DNA of 42,402 nt, from contig CAMLRO010000007.1 in the NCBI GenBank assembly GCA_946482425.1, positions 1-42,402 on the forward strand, given 5' to 3'. The notes below the pieces were generated by a model that had not been told where the DNA came from, ran no database searches, and saw nothing but the letters and a program-made list of their open reading frames with translations. A program made the translations under genes and the position numbers. Within the stretch, counting starts at the first letter, position 1; every line of letters starts with the position of its first letter. Shown one piece after another: positions 10,177 to 23,298 of this stretch. Source of the stretch: an uncultured Lactobacillus sp. (GTDB taxonomy: Bacteria; Bacillota; Bacilli; Lactobacillales; Lactobacillaceae).

Positions 10177-10458
10177 ATGGCTATAAAAGTTGTTATCACA
10201 ATATATCTTGCAATATTACTTTTGACTGCCTTTTATTTATGGCATAATCGACACAGTCATTTTCTTATCTATGATAGTAAAAACATTTCTAATTTCAGCT
10301 CTATCATGTCCTGGACTGCAATCATTTTGGGTATAGAGACCTTATTGGGTCTAGTTTTAGTATTTCAAACAAATAAGTACCTTAATTTAATTACCTTAGC
10401 TCTCAGTAGCATTACTATTTTAATTTTTAGTCTTTTACTTAATCAAAAGGGTAATTAA
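10177..10458 (+). CDS. Small three-helix membrane protein, function unknown
   Basis: 93 residues from the ATG at 10177, chosen because GGAG (10168-10171) sits just upstream; an in-frame GTG at 10150 lies inside the preceding terminator hairpin and is unlikely. Three hydrophobic segments are visible (about residues 4-21, 43-63 and 69-88) with a short basic tail ending KGN. It sits between the 6S-like RNA and uspA on the same strand, 44 bp before uspA. I do not recognise the family with certainty. Confidence 0.65.
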   Translation: MAIKVVITIYLAILLLTAFYLWHNRHSHFLIYDSKNISNFSSIMSWTAIILGIETLLGLVLVFQTNKYLNLITLALSSITILIFSLLLNQKGN

Positions 10459-10502
10459 TTACACTGAAATTTGGTAAAATAGTGGTAAGAGAGGTGTTTT
10501 AA

Positions 10503-10958
10503 ATGATGAAACAATATCACCGTATTCAAGTCGCAGTTGATGGTTCGAAGGAAGCCGACCTAGCTTTTAAAAAGGCTATCTCTGCAGCTAAACGGAATGA
10601 TGCTGCATTGGAAATTCTGCATGTCATTGATACCAGATCTTTCCAAAATGTTTCCAGCTTTGATTCAGAGATGGTTGAGCAAGTATCAAATGATGCTAAG
10701 GAAAAATTGCAGAATTACTACAAGCTAGCTACGGAAGCTGGCGTCAAGGAAGTTCACTATTCAATTGAATTTGGAGCTCCCAAGGCAATTATTGCCCACC
10801 AATTTCCTAAAAAGCACCAAATTGATTTAATCGTATTAGGAGCTACTGGTCTGAACGCTGTTGAGCGCATATTAATCGGCAGCGTGACAGAATATGTTAC
10901 CAGAACTGCTGATTGTGACGTCTTAGTCTGTCGTTCAAACGAAAACTTAACCAAGTAA
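10503..10958 (+). CDS. uspA: Universal stress protein, UspA family
   Basis: 151 residues, normal for a single-domain cytoplasmic Usp. The N-terminus has the first beta strand and Asp (QVAVDGSKEA). The C-terminal half has the ATP-binding pattern G-x2-G-x9-G-S (GATGLNAVERILIGSV), so this is probably an ATP-binding member that may act as a stress-linked nucleotide switch. The ribosome site GAGAGG is at 10490-10495; ATG codons at 10503 and 10506 are both possible starts. A strong terminator follows directly. The exact role of Usp proteins in lactobacilli is not settled. Confidence 0.9.
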   Translation: MMKQYHRIQVAVDGSKEADLAFKKAISAAKRNDAALEILHVIDTRSFQNVSSFDSEMVEQVSNDAKEKLQNYYKLATEAGVKEVHYSIEFGAPKAIIAHQFPKKHQIDLIVLGATGLNAVERILIGSVTEYVTRTADCDVLVCRSNENLTK

Positions 10959-10991
10959 AAAAGAGCATTTCATCACTGAAATGCTCTTTTT
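10957..10991. terminator. Bidirectional terminator between uspA and rodA
   Basis: A long perfect stem (AAAGAGCATTTCA/TGAAATGCTCTTT) with a TCAC loop has T runs on both strands. It serves convergent uspA (+) and rodA (-). Confidence 0.9.
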
Positions 10992-11008
10992 GTATGTTTC
11001 TTAAATTG

Positions 11009-12202
11009 TTAGAAGTCTCCTGCTTGGCTGAACATGTAGTCTTTATTATGAAACTTCATGGACAAAATCATCCCAATACCAATCATATTTCCAATTAGGG
11101 CTGAACCACCCTGAGAAATAAACGGCAATGGAATACCTGTAAGCGGTAATAGATCAATACTCATGCCGATGTTTTCAAACACATGGAAAAGTATCATCAT
11201 AATTACACCGGTTGAGACATAAGAATAAAATGCGTTCTTAGTATCAAATGTAATGCGTACCATCTGCACGATCAAGTACAAGTAAAGCAGAATGACGGCC
11301 ACACTACCAACAAAGCCGAATGATTCACCAATTACTGAATAAACCATGTCAGAACCTCTTACTGGTACGTAAACACTCAGTTTGCCAAAGCCATTGCCAA
11401 AAATTTGTCCAGAACCAATCGACTGCATACTTTGCCACAATTGATATGCGGCTTTAGAAGTATCAGTAGATGGATTCAGCCATGACATGATACGTCTGAA
11501 CTGGTATGGCTGGAAAAAGTGACTTAAAATTGATTGTCCTCCAGGCGTTGTAACCATGTAAATGACTACGACTCCTAGAACAAAAACTGCCGCAAACATC
11601 GGTGCAATTATCTTCCAGGAAATGCCGGAAACCAGTACCACGCCACCTACAATTGCAATAAAGACCAGCATCGTACCGAAGTCATTTTGCAATTTTAACA
11701 GAATGGCAATCGGTAAAAGCCAAGCCAGCATTTTGCCAATTAAAACCCAATCATTTTTGATAGTATGGGCAAACTTGTCATTATGCTCGCGCACGACCCG
11801 CGCCAGCATTAATATAAAGGCCGGTTTCATGACTTCAGATGGCTGAAAAGAAATTGGCCCGAGCTTAAACCAGCTTTTGGCACCGGCATCTGCCGCAATG
11901 CTGCGATTGTAAAAGAACAACACTGCAATCAGGAGCAAGATACCGAGTCCATAAACATACGGCGCGATGCGGAAAAGTTGCTCAGCATCAAACTGGATCA
12001 CAAACACCACGATGGCCACTGAAATAATATACCAAAGTCCTTGCATTGCCACAGCTTTAATCGGGCTACCCATGTGACTGGGATCGTCAACCGCTGCAAA
12101 ATAAATGGAATAAAGGCCCACTGCTGCTAGCAGCAATACAGGGACAACAATATTCCAGGCAATGCGATCAAAAAGACTGGATTTATTTTGTACTTTGACC
12201 AT
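11009..12202 (-). CDS. rodA: RodA/FtsW-type SEDS peptidoglycan glycosyltransferase
   Basis: 397 residues with about ten hydrophobic segments. The SEDS signature near the C-terminus reads LPLTGIPLPFISQGGSAL, and the loop around FQPSEVMKP is also typical. SEDS proteins polymerise glycan strands from lipid II at the membrane together with a class B PBP. RodA (elongation) is preferred over FtsW because mbl lies upstream in the same gene run. The ATG at 12202 follows an AGG-rich stretch, 16 bp after the DUF2969 gene. Confidence 0.88.
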   Translation of the reverse strand: MVKVQNKSSLFDRIAWNIVVPVLLLAAVGLYSIYFAAVDDPSHMGSPIKAVAMQGLWYIISVAIVVFVIQFDAEQLFRIAPYVYGLGILLLIAVLFFYNRSIAADAGAKSWFKLGPISFQPSEVMKPAFILMLARVVREHNDKFAHTIKNDWVLIGKMLAWLLPIAILLKLQNDFGTMLVFIAIVGGVVLVSGISWKIIAPMFAAVFVLGVVVIYMVTTPGGQSILSHFFQPYQFRRIMSWLNPSTDTSKAAYQLWQSMQSIGSGQIFGNGFGKLSVYVPVRGSDMVYSVIGESFGFVGSVAVILLYLYLIVQMVRITFDTKNAFYSYVSTGVIMMILFHVFENIGMSIDLLPLTGIPLPFISQGGSALIGNMIGIGMILSMKFHNKDYMFSQAGDF

Positions 12203-12218
12203 TAATTATCACAACCTA

Positions 12219-12446
12219 TTATTTTTCATGTAAAGCAAAGTATGAAAGCAAATCATTAATGCTGCTTTCCAAACTTTTTGCATACAAGATGCTATTGGTT
12301 TTGCCAGTTGTAGCCCGGTAACGACCAGCAATTTTTTCAATTACTCCAATAGATTTTTTCTGAGGGATTACTACTTCCCAGGTCGGGTTTTCTTTACCCT
12401 TGACTTCATTAATTTCAACGTTAATATTTTCAGGTTTTTTTGACAT
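12219..12446 (-). CDS. DUF2969 family small protein
   Basis: 75 residues, charged, with no membrane segment or signal peptide. The central region (WEVVIPQKKSIGVIEKIAG) and the C-terminal helix (SLESSINDLLSYFALHEK) match my memory of the DUF2969 family, found in lactobacilli next to yidD and rodA. It lies 8 bp after yidD and 16 bp before rodA, so it is co-transcribed with envelope-growth genes. Function unknown. Confidence 0.75.
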   Translation of the reverse strand: MSKKPENINVEINEVKGKENPTWEVVIPQKKSIGVIEKIAGRYRATTGKTNSILYAKSLESSINDLLSYFALHEK

Positions 12447-12454
12447 AAATTCTC

Positions 12455-12748
12455 CTACTTTATATTTGGATGAAATTTTTTCGCTATAATTTCATCTTCA
12501 TATCGTTCTGGATGAGGATTGCGAAAAATAGTAAATTTATCTGGTACAGGATCAACTCCACCGCGCACAAAAGGATTGCAACGCAATATCCGGCAAATTC
12601 CCATTATTAGTCCTAAAAATGGCCCAAATTTGGTTAATGCATCAACCATATAGGTTGAACATGTCGGATAATAACGGCAAGATTTTGGCAAAGCCGGAGA
12701 AATAAATCTCTGGTAGATTTTAACTATATAAATCAGTATTTTCCGCAA
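12455..12748 (-). CDS. yidD: YidD, membrane protein insertion efficiency factor
   Basis: 97 residues. The family block with invariant Cys is clear: [12 protein letters not shown] near residue 23, then [11 protein letters not shown] and GGVDPVP. An N-terminal amphipathic or hydrophobic segment ([13 protein letters not shown]) fits peripheral membrane attachment. YidD assists YidC-type insertases. It lies 17 bp after mbl. The length is normal, with a short extra C-terminal tail. Confidence 0.92.
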   Translation of the reverse strand: MRKILIYIVKIYQRFISPALPKSCRYYPTCSTYMVDALTKFGPFLGLIMGICRILRCNPFVRGGVDPVPDKFTIFRNPHPERYEDEIIAKKFHPNIK

Positions 12749-12765
12749 ATCGAGCCTCCAAAAAG

Positions 12766-13755
12766 TTAGTGGCGCTGATGCTTTTCAATGTTCTTGAGCA
12801 AAATCCCAGTACCAAGTGCTACCGCCTCAAGTGGATGATCTGCTGTAAGTACCGGCACTTTAAGGTAATAAGAAATCAGCTTGTCAATATTTTTCAAAAG
12901 TGCCCCGCCACCAGTGAGCATGATGCCGCGATCAATGATATCCGCCGAAAGCTCAGGCGGTGTTTTTTCCAGAACCTCTTTAGTAGCCGCAATAATAGTC
13001 ATTAAGCCGTCGTGGAGTGCTTCCTGAATTTCAGGTGCAGTCACAGTTGCCTGTTTTGGCAAGCCATCAACCACATCACGTCCGCGAACAGTGATTGTTT
13101 CATCCTTGTCTGGTTCAAAAGCACTACCAATTTCAATTTTAATTTGTTCAGCGGTACGAGAACCAATCAGCAAGTTATGCTTATTTTTGATATAAGAAAC
13201 AACAGCCTGATTCATATGATCACCGGCATAGCGCAGTGATTGACTGGTAACAATTTCACCCATCGACAGAACAGCAATATCAGTAGTACCACCGCCAATA
13301 TCGATTACGATGTTGCCTTGAGGTTTAAAAATATCAAGACCAGCACCGACAGCAGCAACTTTAGGCTCAAAATCAAGGTAGACTTTGCCTCCACCAGATT
13401 TTTCAGCAGCCTGAATAATCGCTTTCTGTTCAATTGATGTTACTCCTGTAGGAGCACAAATCAAAATATTTGGCTTGGACATAAAGCCCTTGACGTTCAG
13501 CTTTTCAATAAAGTATGACAGCATTGCTTCGGTAATATCAAAATCGGCAATAACACCATTTTTTAAAGGACGAATTACACGGATATTGCCCGGAGTTCTC
13601 CCCACCATCTTGTAAGCTTCTGTCCCAACAGCTACTACTTTATTTGTACTTGTATTAACGGCAACAACTGAGGGCTCATTTAAGACAATTCCCTTGCCGG
13701 AAACATTAATGAGCACATTTGCTGTCCCTAAATCTATTCCTATATCTCTTGCCAC
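12766..13755 (-). CDS. mbl: MreB/Mbl actin-like cell-shape protein
   Basis: 329 residues, full length for MreB homologues. The actin-fold phosphate 1 motif [12 protein letters not shown] is at residues 5-16, phosphate 2 is [13 protein letters not shown] near 150-162, and the adenosine-motif glycines are in [13 protein letters not shown] near 280. It forms membrane-bound filaments that position the RodA/PBP elongation machinery, and rodA is in the same run. Mbl rather than MreB is inferred from its place away from mreC/mreD and next to DUF1146 and the ATPase operon. Confidence 0.88.
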   Translation of the reverse strand: MARDIGIDLGTANVLINVSGKGIVLNEPSVVAVNTSTNKVVAVGTEAYKMVGRTPGNIRVIRPLKNGVIADFDITEAMLSYFIEKLNVKGFMSKPNILICAPTGVTSIEQKAIIQAAEKSGGGKVYLDFEPKVAAVGAGLDIFKPQGNIVIDIGGGTTDIAVLSMGEIVTSQSLRYAGDHMNQAVVSYIKNKHNLLIGSRTAEQIKIEIGSAFEPDKDETITVRGRDVVDGLPKQATVTAPEIQEALHDGLMTIIAATKEVLEKTPPELSADIIDRGIMLTGGGALLKNIDKLISYYLKVPVLTADHPLEAVALGTGILLKNIEKHQRH

Positions 13756-13836
13756 GATAATCCTCCATCATATTCAATGTATATTTTACCATAAAGATTT
13801 CAAGTTTGTTTGCGACTTTATTCGCTTTACCAAGTC

Positions 13837-14067
13837 TTAAAAGAAATTACTTAATTGCAAAGAAGTATCAATTAATGTGATTAAAAAATTACCAACAAGA
13901 AAACCCAGAGCAATCGCAGCAAAAATCAGCAGCAGCTGTGCTTCAAAGACCCTGTTTTTACGAATTATTTTTTCAATGCGGACACTTTTCATAATCTGAA
14001 AGGACAAGCCGATCGTAATTAAATAAATTACTATACTAATTAAGGCATGGACGCCAAGTTGAAACAT
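13837..14067 (-). CDS. DUF1146 (YwzB-like) small membrane protein
   Basis: 76 residues from the ATG at 14067; the longer open frame to 14163 would run through the atp terminator hairpin, so it is not used. Two hydrophobic segments (about 5-24 and 43-66) flank a basic linker (MKSVRIEKIIRKN). The family commonly sits between atpC and an mreB-like gene in Bacillota, exactly as here. Function unknown. It is probably the first gene of the DUF1146-mbl-yidD-DUF2969-rodA run. Confidence 0.75.
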   Translation of the reverse strand: MFQLGVHALISIVIYLITIGLSFQIMKSVRIEKIIRKNRVFEAQLLLIFAAIALGFLVGNFLITLIDTSLQLSNFF

Positions 14068-14096
14068 ATTCTTTCTCACTTTTCTTAAGTCACAAT

Positions 14097-14130
14097 AAAA
14101 GCGGACGCACAAAGCAGTGCATCCGCTTAA
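14097..14130 (-). terminator. Terminator of the ATP synthase operon
   Basis: Stem 14101-14110 / 14117-14126 (GCGGACGCAC with GTGCATCCGC, one mismatch), flanked on the minus-strand 3' side by TTTT. It starts about 11 bp past the atpC stop. Confidence 0.85.
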
Positions 14131-14140
14131 AACTTTAATT

Positions 14141-14578
14141 CTATTTGTCTGAATTGTAAACACTTATTCGATTAATGGCTCTTCTGAGTGCAACCTGTGC
14201 CCTCTCAAGTGACCGCTGGTCATGGGCAGCTTGAGCTTTTTTCAGTGCATTTTGTGCACGTTCTCTAGCTGCTTTAGCCCGAGATACATCAATATTGCCA
14301 GCTCGCTCAGCACTGTCAGCAATTATGGTAGCTACGTTATTGGAAAATTCAAAGTAGCCACCGCTAACAGCAATGTGATTGACAACATTATTCATTTCGC
14401 GGCTTCTTTTGACCTTAATCTCACCAATTGCCAGCGGAGTCAATATCGGCAAGTGATTGTACATCACCGAACGTTGACCGTCAATTGCCCGCATTTCCAC
14501 AATACTGGAGTGATGAGAAAAAATCAGCCCATCTGGAGTTACAACATTTACCATAAAAAGTTTTTCTGGATCTGCCAT
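14141..14578 (-). CDS. atpC: F1Fo-ATPase epsilon subunit
   Basis: 145 residues. The N-terminal beta-sandwich ([19 protein letters not shown], then [17 protein letters not shown]) is followed by the two-helix C-terminal domain ([22 protein letters not shown]). Epsilon couples the rotor to F1 and can inhibit hydrolysis. It is the last gene of the operon, 11 bp after atpD. In lactobacilli the enzyme works mainly as an acid-tolerance proton pump. Confidence 0.96.
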   Translation of the reverse strand: MADPEKLFMVNVVTPDGLIFSHHSSIVEMRAIDGQRSVMYNHLPILTPLAIGEIKVKRSREMNNVVNHIAVSGGYFEFSNNVATIIADSAERAGNIDVSRAKAARERAQNALKKAQAAHDQRSLERAQVALRRAINRISVYNSDK

Positions 14579-14589
14579 TTGACATCACC

Positions 14590-16047
<1,458 letters not shown>

Positions 16048-16051
16048 TTAA

Positions 16052-17014
16052 TTATTTCAAAGCATTAGCACCACTGACAATTTCAGTAATTTCAGTAGTG
16101 ATTTCTGCTTGTCTTGCACGGTTTAATTTAGTAGTTAAACTCGAAACCAAATCATCAACGTTGTCCGTAGCACTCTGCATTGCAGTCATTGAACTGGCAT
16201 GCTCTGCAGTTTTAGCATCCAGAATAGCACCGTAAATGGTAGAGCGGGCATATTGAGGAATTAGTGTTGTTAAAACGGCATTAACATCAGGTTCGATATC
16301 GTATTCTAAGTCTTTATGAGCTTCAGCTTCTTTGACACCAATATCAATGTCAACGATCGGCAGCATTTTTTCAACCCGAAATGCAGATGATAACGAGTTA
16401 ATATGGTGGGTATAACAAACATACAGCTCATCATAAACTCCGTTCAAATACATTTTGATCGCAGTTGAAACAATAGGTAAAACTTCATCAAATGTAGGTA
16501 CATCAGTGATACTGTCATTTTCATAGACAACATTGAGATTGTTTTTCTTGAAAAAATCAGCACCTACTGACCCCACGGCTAAGACTTTAATATCTTTATG
16601 TTCAGCTTTTGAATCCTCAAACAGACCCATCATGTTTTTAATGACAGCACTGTTATAAGATCCGACTAGACCACGGTCACCGGTAATAACCAAATAACCG
16701 GTAGAATTGATCTTTTTGCGTGCCTGGACCATATCGGAAACAATCCCTAAACCAAAGACATTTTCATAGTCAATTTTGCCAATGCTGTCTTCATCAATTG
16801 CCACATGCGCTTTACGCAAGTGATTGACTACCTCAGCACTCATCAAGCGTGATAAAGTTTGCCGCACATGATCATTATAGATTGTGTAACCTTTGTCCCG
16901 CTTCTCAGTTTGGTTTAACTTTGATGCCGAAACCATTCTCATGGCTTCAGTAATTTTACCAGTTTGCTTAACTGAAGCTATTTTTTTCTTCAACGCAAGT
17001 AAAGATGCAGGCAT
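16052..17014 (-). CDS. atpG: F1Fo-ATPase gamma subunit (central stalk)
   Basis: 320 residues, longer than the roughly 285 of Bacillus, as I recall for lactobacilli. The N-terminal coiled coil ([24 protein letters not shown]) and the C-terminal coiled coil ([19 protein letters not shown]) form the rotor shaft, with the Rossmann-like globular part between ([15 protein letters not shown]). The site AGGAGGT precedes the ATG at 17014. It lies between atpA and atpD in standard order. Confidence 0.96.
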   Translation of the reverse strand: MPASLLALKKKIASVKQTGKITEAMRMVSASKLNQTEKRDKGYTIYNDHVRQTLSRLMSAEVVNHLRKAHVAIDEDSIGKIDYENVFGLGIVSDMVQARKKINSTGYLVITGDRGLVGSYNSAVIKNMMGLFEDSKAEHKDIKVLAVGSVGADFFKKNNLNVVYENDSITDVPTFDEVLPIVSTAIKMYLNGVYDELYVCYTHHINSLSSAFRVEKMLPIVDIDIGVKEAEAHKDLEYDIEPDVNAVLTTLIPQYARSTIYGAILDAKTAEHASSMTAMQSATDNVDDLVSSLTTKLNRARQAEITTEITEIVSGANALK

Positions 17015-17025
17015 ATAACTACCTC

Positions 17026-19099
<2,074 letters not shown>

Positions 19100-19100
<1 letters not shown>

Positions 19101-19612
19101 TATTTATTCAGCCCCTTAATAAACTGATCAACCAAATCTTTTTGGTCATCAGCAGATAAATTCTTAGAAATTACTTTTTCCGCAATCGTTACAGAAATAT
19201 CTGCTACTTGTGCACGGGCTTCATCTAAAGCATCAGCTTTTGCCTGAGCGGCAGCAACCTTTGCCTTTTCATGAATTGAAGCCGCGTTATCATTTGCTTC
19301 TGCCACAATCTGCGTACTGGTTTTTTCAGCATTCGCCTTTGCGTCAGTAAGAATTTGCGTTGCTTCTTGTCTTGAGTTCTTCAAGGCAGCTTCACGCTCA
19401 TTAGCCAAAACTTCGGCCTTTTTGCGATTGTCTGCAGCTGAATCAAGATCATTGATTACCTTTTGGCGTCTTTTTTCCATCATGTCGGAAACAGGTCCCC
19501 AAGCATAATGTTTAACCAAAATAAGTAAAATTGCAAAAACAATTAAATACCAGATAGTATTACCCAGATAAATATGACCTGCCGAGGCTGCAAATAAAAT
19601 TTGAAATGTCAT
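19100..19612 (-). CDS. atpF: F1Fo-ATPase b subunit
   Basis: 170 residues: one N-terminal membrane helix (NTIWYLIVFAILLILVKHYAW, about 18-38), then a long Ala/Lys/Glu-rich coiled coil to the end (VINDLDSAADNRKKAEV onward). It forms the peripheral stalk as a dimer. The ATG follows GAAGGGC. It lies 45 bp after atpE. Confidence 0.95.
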
Positions 19613-19657
19613 TTACTGCCCTTCTCTCTTTTATCTAAAATGTTTTAAATAAAAAAA

Positions 19658-19882
19658 CTAAACGAAGAGAATCAGGAAAGCAACAACAATCGCCAAAATA
19701 GGAACGGCTTCAATCAAACCAACACCGATAAACATTGTTGATCTCAAGTTACCAGCACTTTCAGGTTGACGGGCCATGCTCTCAACTGTCTTAGTGATAA
19801 CTTTACCATTACCCCAAGAAGCTGCCAATGCAGCAATACCAGCTACAATCGCTGCTGAGATATATTTAAAAGCTTGTGACAT
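19658..19882 (-). CDS. atpE: F1Fo-ATPase c subunit (rotor ring)
   Basis: 74 residues: two transmembrane helices around a polar loop with the conserved RQPE (residues 38-41). The ion-carrying Glu58 is in [13 protein letters not shown]. No Na+-type Gln/Ser signature is evident, so a proton ring is expected. A strong GGAGG site precedes the ATG, in keeping with the high copy number of c. Confidence 0.97.
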   Translation of the reverse strand: MSQAFKYISAAIVAGIAALAASWGNGKVITKTVESMARQPESAGNLRSTMFIGVGLIEAVPILAIVVAFLILFV

Positions 19883-19900
19883 ATTTAAACCTCCAATAAA

Positions 19901-20614
19901 TTATTCTTTTGTAACTTTTTTCCCAACATAAACCATGGATAAAGTTACGAAAACATATGCCTGGATAGAGCCAATGAAGACAGAGAATCCTTGCCAGATC
20001 ATAGCAAGCGGTGCTGCTAACACCAAAGTGATAACACCAAAGCTAGGAGCAAAGCTATTACCTATTAAAGTTAATAACACTTCGCCAGCGTAAATATTAC
20101 CATATAAACGCAAAGATAATGTCAAGAAGTTAGTGACCTCTTCAATCATATTAATGGGAAACAGGAAACTAACAGGTTCGGCATAATTGCGCCAATAGCC
20201 ACCAGTACCGAATTTTTGCATTCCAAATGTAAATGAAAGAAGCAAGGTCATCATTGCAAATGACATTGTCGTCACTGGGTCCGCAGTAGGAGATTTAACA
20301 AAGATATTATCTCCTGCTTTAACCTCTAAGAAGAGGCCTAACTGGTTCATAAACCAAATATAGATGAATAGAACAAAAGCATACAAGGAAAGGTGCTTTC
20401 TAGCATCCACATCACTGACATTGTCTTTAACAATACCATCAGTGAAGTCTATTAGGTATTCCATGATATTTTGCTTTTTATTCGGTTTCATCTCAACTTT
20501 GCGTGATAGCCAGATGCAGACAAACAATACTACAGCAGCCATTAACGTTGAGCCTATGATCCCAGACAGATCAAATGTTAAACCCAGAAATTTAAAAACA
20601 AATGATTGCTCCAA
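19901..20614 (-). CDS. atpB: F1Fo-ATPase a subunit
   Basis: 237 residues, hydrophobic, with about six helices. The essential Arg is in LTLSLRLYGNIYAGEVLL near residue 172, and the C-terminal helix carries the GSIQAYVFVTLSMVYV motif. It forms the proton half-channels against the c ring. Start is TTG at 20614 behind GGGAGG; no ATG in a suitable position. First gene of the operon: no atpI precedes it. Confidence 0.95.
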   Translation of the reverse strand: MEQSFVFKFLGLTFDLSGIIGSTLMAAVVLFVCIWLSRKVEMKPNKKQNIMEYLIDFTDGIVKDNVSDVDARKHLSLYAFVLFIYIWFMNQLGLFLEVKAGDNIFVKSPTADPVTTMSFAMMTLLLSFTFGMQKFGTGGYWRNYAEPVSFLFPINMIEEVTNFLTLSLRLYGNIYAGEVLLTLIGNSFAPSFGVITLVLAAPLAMIWQGFSVFIGSIQAYVFVTLSMVYVGKKVTKE

Positions 20615-20662
20615 TTCTTCGTGACCTCCCTTCTCGTGCCCAAATTATCGAACACTCATACA

Positions 20663-20691
20663 ATATTAACACCATTCAATAATTTTGTGAA
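20663..20691 (-). promoter_or_regulatory. Promoter of the atp operon
   Basis: Minus strand: -35 TTCACA (20686-20691), 17-bp spacer, -10 TAATAT (20663-20668), about 50 bp before the atpB start. Confidence 0.65.
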
Positions 20692-20731
20692 AAATGTAAG
20701 CGAATTTTGCGACTATTTTACCTAAAAACAG

Positions 20732-21361
20732 TTATTTAGTACCAAATAGCCTGTCGCCGGCATCCCCCAAACCTGGTGTAATATAGCCGTTTGGCAGCAA
20801 TTTTTCATCTTCTGCAGCAGCATAAATATCAACGTCTGGATTTTCTTCTTGAATAGCTTTAACGCCTTCAGGAGCAGCTACCAGTACAGCCAGCTTAATA
20901 ACTTTGACGCCACGCTTTTTAAGCGCACCAATCGCCATATTAGCAGAACCACCAGTAGCAAGCATTGGATCAACTACCAAACATTCTCGTTCGGCAACAT
21001 CTTTTGGCATTTTACAGAAATATTCATGTGGAGTAAGGGTTTCTTCATCCCGATACATGCCAATTACTCCAACTTTAGCCGAAGGAATCATTTCCATAAC
21101 ACCATTAAGCATACCAATACCGGCACGTAAAATTGGCACAATAGTCAATTTTTTGCCGGCAATTTCTTTTTGTGTGGTCTTGCCAATCGGTGTTTCAATT
21201 TCAACATCTTTTAGCGGCAAATCTCTGGTAATTTCATAAGTCATCAGTCCCCCGATTTCACCGACTATCCGCCGAAACTCGTTGGAACTTGTTTCCTTAC
21301 GCCTAATAATTGTTAACTTGTGTTGAATTAACGGATGATTCAAAACCGTAAATTTGCCCAT
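20732..21361 (-). CDS. upp: Uracil phosphoribosyltransferase
   Basis: 209 residues, the usual length. The PRPP-binding loop [14 protein letters not shown] is near 129-142. The uracil-binding C-terminal region ([19 protein letters not shown]) is intact. It converts uracil plus PRPP to UMP in pyrimidine salvage, in the cytoplasm. AGGAGG lies 7 bp before the ATG. It sits between the sua5 terminator and the atp promoter, the usual lactobacillar place. Confidence 0.97.
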   Translation of the reverse strand: MGKFTVLNHPLIQHKLTIIRRKETSSNEFRRIVGEIGGLMTYEITRDLPLKDVEIETPIGKTTQKEIAGKKLTIVPILRAGIGMLNGVMEMIPSAKVGVIGMYRDEETLTPHEYFCKMPKDVAERECLVVDPMLATGGSANMAIGALKKRGVKVIKLAVLVAAPEGVKAIQEENPDVDIYAAAEDEKLLPNGYITPGLGDAGDRLFGTK

Positions 21362-21374
21362 CTTTTTCCTCCTA

Positions 21375-21392
21375 TAAACATAATTACGTTTA
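21375..21392. promoter_or_regulatory. Imperfect 18-bp palindrome ahead of upp
   Basis: TAAACATAATTACGTTTA differs from its own reverse complement at two positions. It lies between the upstream terminator and the upp ribosome site. It may be a protein-binding site or chance in AT-rich DNA. Confidence 0.3.
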
Positions 21393-21404
21393 CGAGTATT
21401 TTAA

Positions 21405-21436
21405 TAAAAAAAGCAAAGGGTTTAAAGTCCTTTGCT
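21405..21436 (-). terminator. Terminator of the tdk-prfA-prmC-sua5 run
   Basis: Stem GCAAAGG (21413-21419) with CCTTTGC (21429-21435), followed on the minus strand by seven T. It lies 9 bp past the sua5 stop. Confidence 0.88.
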
Positions 21437-21445
21437 AGTAAATTT

Positions 21446-22453
21446 TTATTTTGCCATATAATGATGACCTGCAGCAGCCTTATTAAGCCGATTCATGTAG
21501 GCTAAGGTATCTTCGCTGCCGTTAAATCCCTGCACAAAAATTTGTTTAATTTCGGGCTTATCATCGAAGTAACGCAAACCCCCGAACAAGTTATGATCGG
21601 CATCAGCTAAATTTTTGCCTAGATTAAATTTATTAACTGCCGGTAAATTGATTTTGTTAAGCACATCGTTTAAAGCCATTACGCCTGTTGCACTCGTCAA
21701 TTCAATATTTGCAAAATCCTGCGGATCATCTACAACGACTACAGGAGCACTAGGAGCATAATGGCGATATTTCATTCCCGGAGCTTTTGGAACATCCTTA
21801 TCAGAAACCTTGCCACTGTTAATTAAAACTTTTTCTCCCAAGGCATTGCTCAACTCTTCCGGTGTTATTGCGCCCGGACGTAAAACGACTGGAGTTGGAA
21901 CAGAGAGGTCAATAATTGTTGATTCCAACCCCACTTCTGTAGGTCCGCCATCAATAATCCCTGCAATTTTACCTTTTAAGTCATGATAAACATGCTGGGC
22001 AGTAGTTGGGCTGGGCTTAGTTGATGTGTTTGCAGAAGGCCCGACAATTGGATAACCTAATTTACTGATCAATTCATGAGTCAGAGCATCATGAGGGCAA
22101 CGAAAAGCCACGGTGTCAAGACCACCGGTGACAGCTTTAGGCAAACTGTCAGGTTTAACATATAGCAAGAGAGTTAGCGGACCAGGCCAAAATTTTTTAA
22201 TTAATTTTTGAGCACGTTCTGGAACTTCTTTGGCATATTTAGACATCATTTGAGCATCAGAGACTGTCACGATTAACGGATTGTCACTGGGACGACCCTT
22301 AGCTGCGTAAACATTTTTAACAGCTTGCTCATTTGTAGCAATCGCACCTAAGCCATAAACGGTTTCAGTGGGAAAAGCAACTAACTCCCCTTCAGCGAGC
22401 AACTTTACTGCATCATCTATTTGATCTTGTGAAAAAATTTTTGTTTCCATCAT
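21446..22453 (-). CDS. sua5: L-threonylcarbamoyladenylate synthase (Sua5/YwlC)
   Basis: 335 residues: an N-terminal YrdC domain (LVAFPTETVYGLGA near 23-36; GPSANTSTKPSPT; LESTIIDLS) and the C-terminal Sua5 domain after about 210. It makes threonylcarbamoyl-AMP for the t6A37 modification of ANN-decoding tRNAs. Its first ATG overlaps the prmC stop (ATGA), so the genes are translationally coupled; a second ATG follows immediately. The length is typical for the two-domain Sua5 form rather than TsaC. Confidence 0.94.
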   Translation of the reverse strand: MMETKIFSQDQIDDAVKLLAEGELVAFPTETVYGLGAIATNEQAVKNVYAAKGRPSDNPLIVTVSDAQMMSKYAKEVPERAQKLIKKFWPGPLTLLLYVKPDSLPKAVTGGLDTVAFRCPHDALTHELISKLGYPIVGPSANTSTKPSPTTAQHVYHDLKGKIAGIIDGGPTEVGLESTIIDLSVPTPVVLRPGAITPEELSNALGEKVLINSGKVSDKDVPKAPGMKYRHYAPSAPVVVVDDPQDFANIELTSATGVMALNDVLNKINLPAVNKFNLGKNLADADHNLFGGLRYFDDKPEIKQIFVQGFNGSEDTLAYMNRLNKAAAGHHYMAK

Positions 22454-23298
22454 TTATTCCACTTTCCCTTAACCATACGCGGTTTCCCGGCTAAATCTTT
22501 CTTAAATTCAATAGTAAAATCAGGCAATTCTTGAGCAAATAATTCAGCCAGCTGGTCTTTTTCGCTAAAGCCAAACTCCAGGAAAAATTCTCCGCCACTA
22601 TTTAAGTGATCGCGCACCTGTTTAACAAATTTTTGATAAAATTCAATGCCGTTTTTACCACCAAAAAGCGCTTCTTTCGGTTCATTTTGCAGAACATTTT
22701 GGTCCATTACGTCTTTTTCTGTTTCCTTAATATAGGGTGGATTAGAAATTATTTTATCGAATTTTTCCAGTCCGATTAAGATATTGGCTTTGCGGACTGT
22801 TACATCCACTTTATGAATCAAAAAATTTTCTTCACTTGTTCTTAAGGCAGCATCGGTGACATCAGAAGCGTATAAATCAAGATTCGTAATTTGCTTTTTG
22901 GCAGCTTCTTTAGCTAGGGCTACAGTAATGCATCCAGAACCAGTACCTAAATCAAGCACCTTGTCACCATTATCTAGATCCTGCAGAGTCCATTCAACCA
23001 ATTCTTCTGTTTCAAAGCGGGGTATTAAGACGCCGCGTTTTACTAAAATCTTGTAGCCAAAAAACCAGGAATAACCCAAAATATACTGAGGTGATATCCC
23101 TTTAGCCAGCTTACGCACATCATTTTGTGCCTGTTTAACCTGCTGAGGCGTTAGTTCCATATCTTGTTTTAATTGAAACTCACTTGGACTGAGTTGCAAT
23201 CTTTCAGCCAGCAAAAAAGCGATGTCTTCCGGCCTTTCTTCTGGTGCCGTTTCCGCAGCCCAGATTCTCAGACTCTTTAAAGTGTCAATCTTAGACAT
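22450..23298 (-). CDS. prmC: Release factor glutamine methyltransferase PrmC
   Basis: 282 residues: a helical N-terminal domain, then an AdoMet Rossmann fold with motif [17 protein letters not shown] (near 114-129) and the catalytic NPPY ([11 protein letters not shown], near 186). It methylates the Gln of the GGQ motif in RF1 and RF2. The gene overlaps the end of prfA, its substrate gene, by 8 bp, the usual arrangement. Confidence 0.96.
   Translation of the reverse strand: MSKIDTLKSLRIWAAETAPEERPEDIAFLLAERLQLSPSEFQLKQDMELTPQQVKQAQNDVRKLAKGISPQYILGYSWFFGYKILVKRGVLIPRFETEELVEWTLQDLDNGDKVLDLGTGSGCITVALAKEAAKKQITNLDLYASDVTDAALRTSEENFLIHKVDVTVRKANILIGLEKFDKIISNPPYIKETEKDVMDQNVLQNEPKEALFGGKNGIEFYQKFVKQVRDHLNSGGEFFLEFGFSEKDQLAELFAQELPDFTIEFKKDLAGKPRMVKGKWNK

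Noticed and set aside
14068..14163. N-terminal extension of the DUF1146 protein
   Set aside because: It would read through the atp operon terminator; the ATG at 14067 has the expected length.
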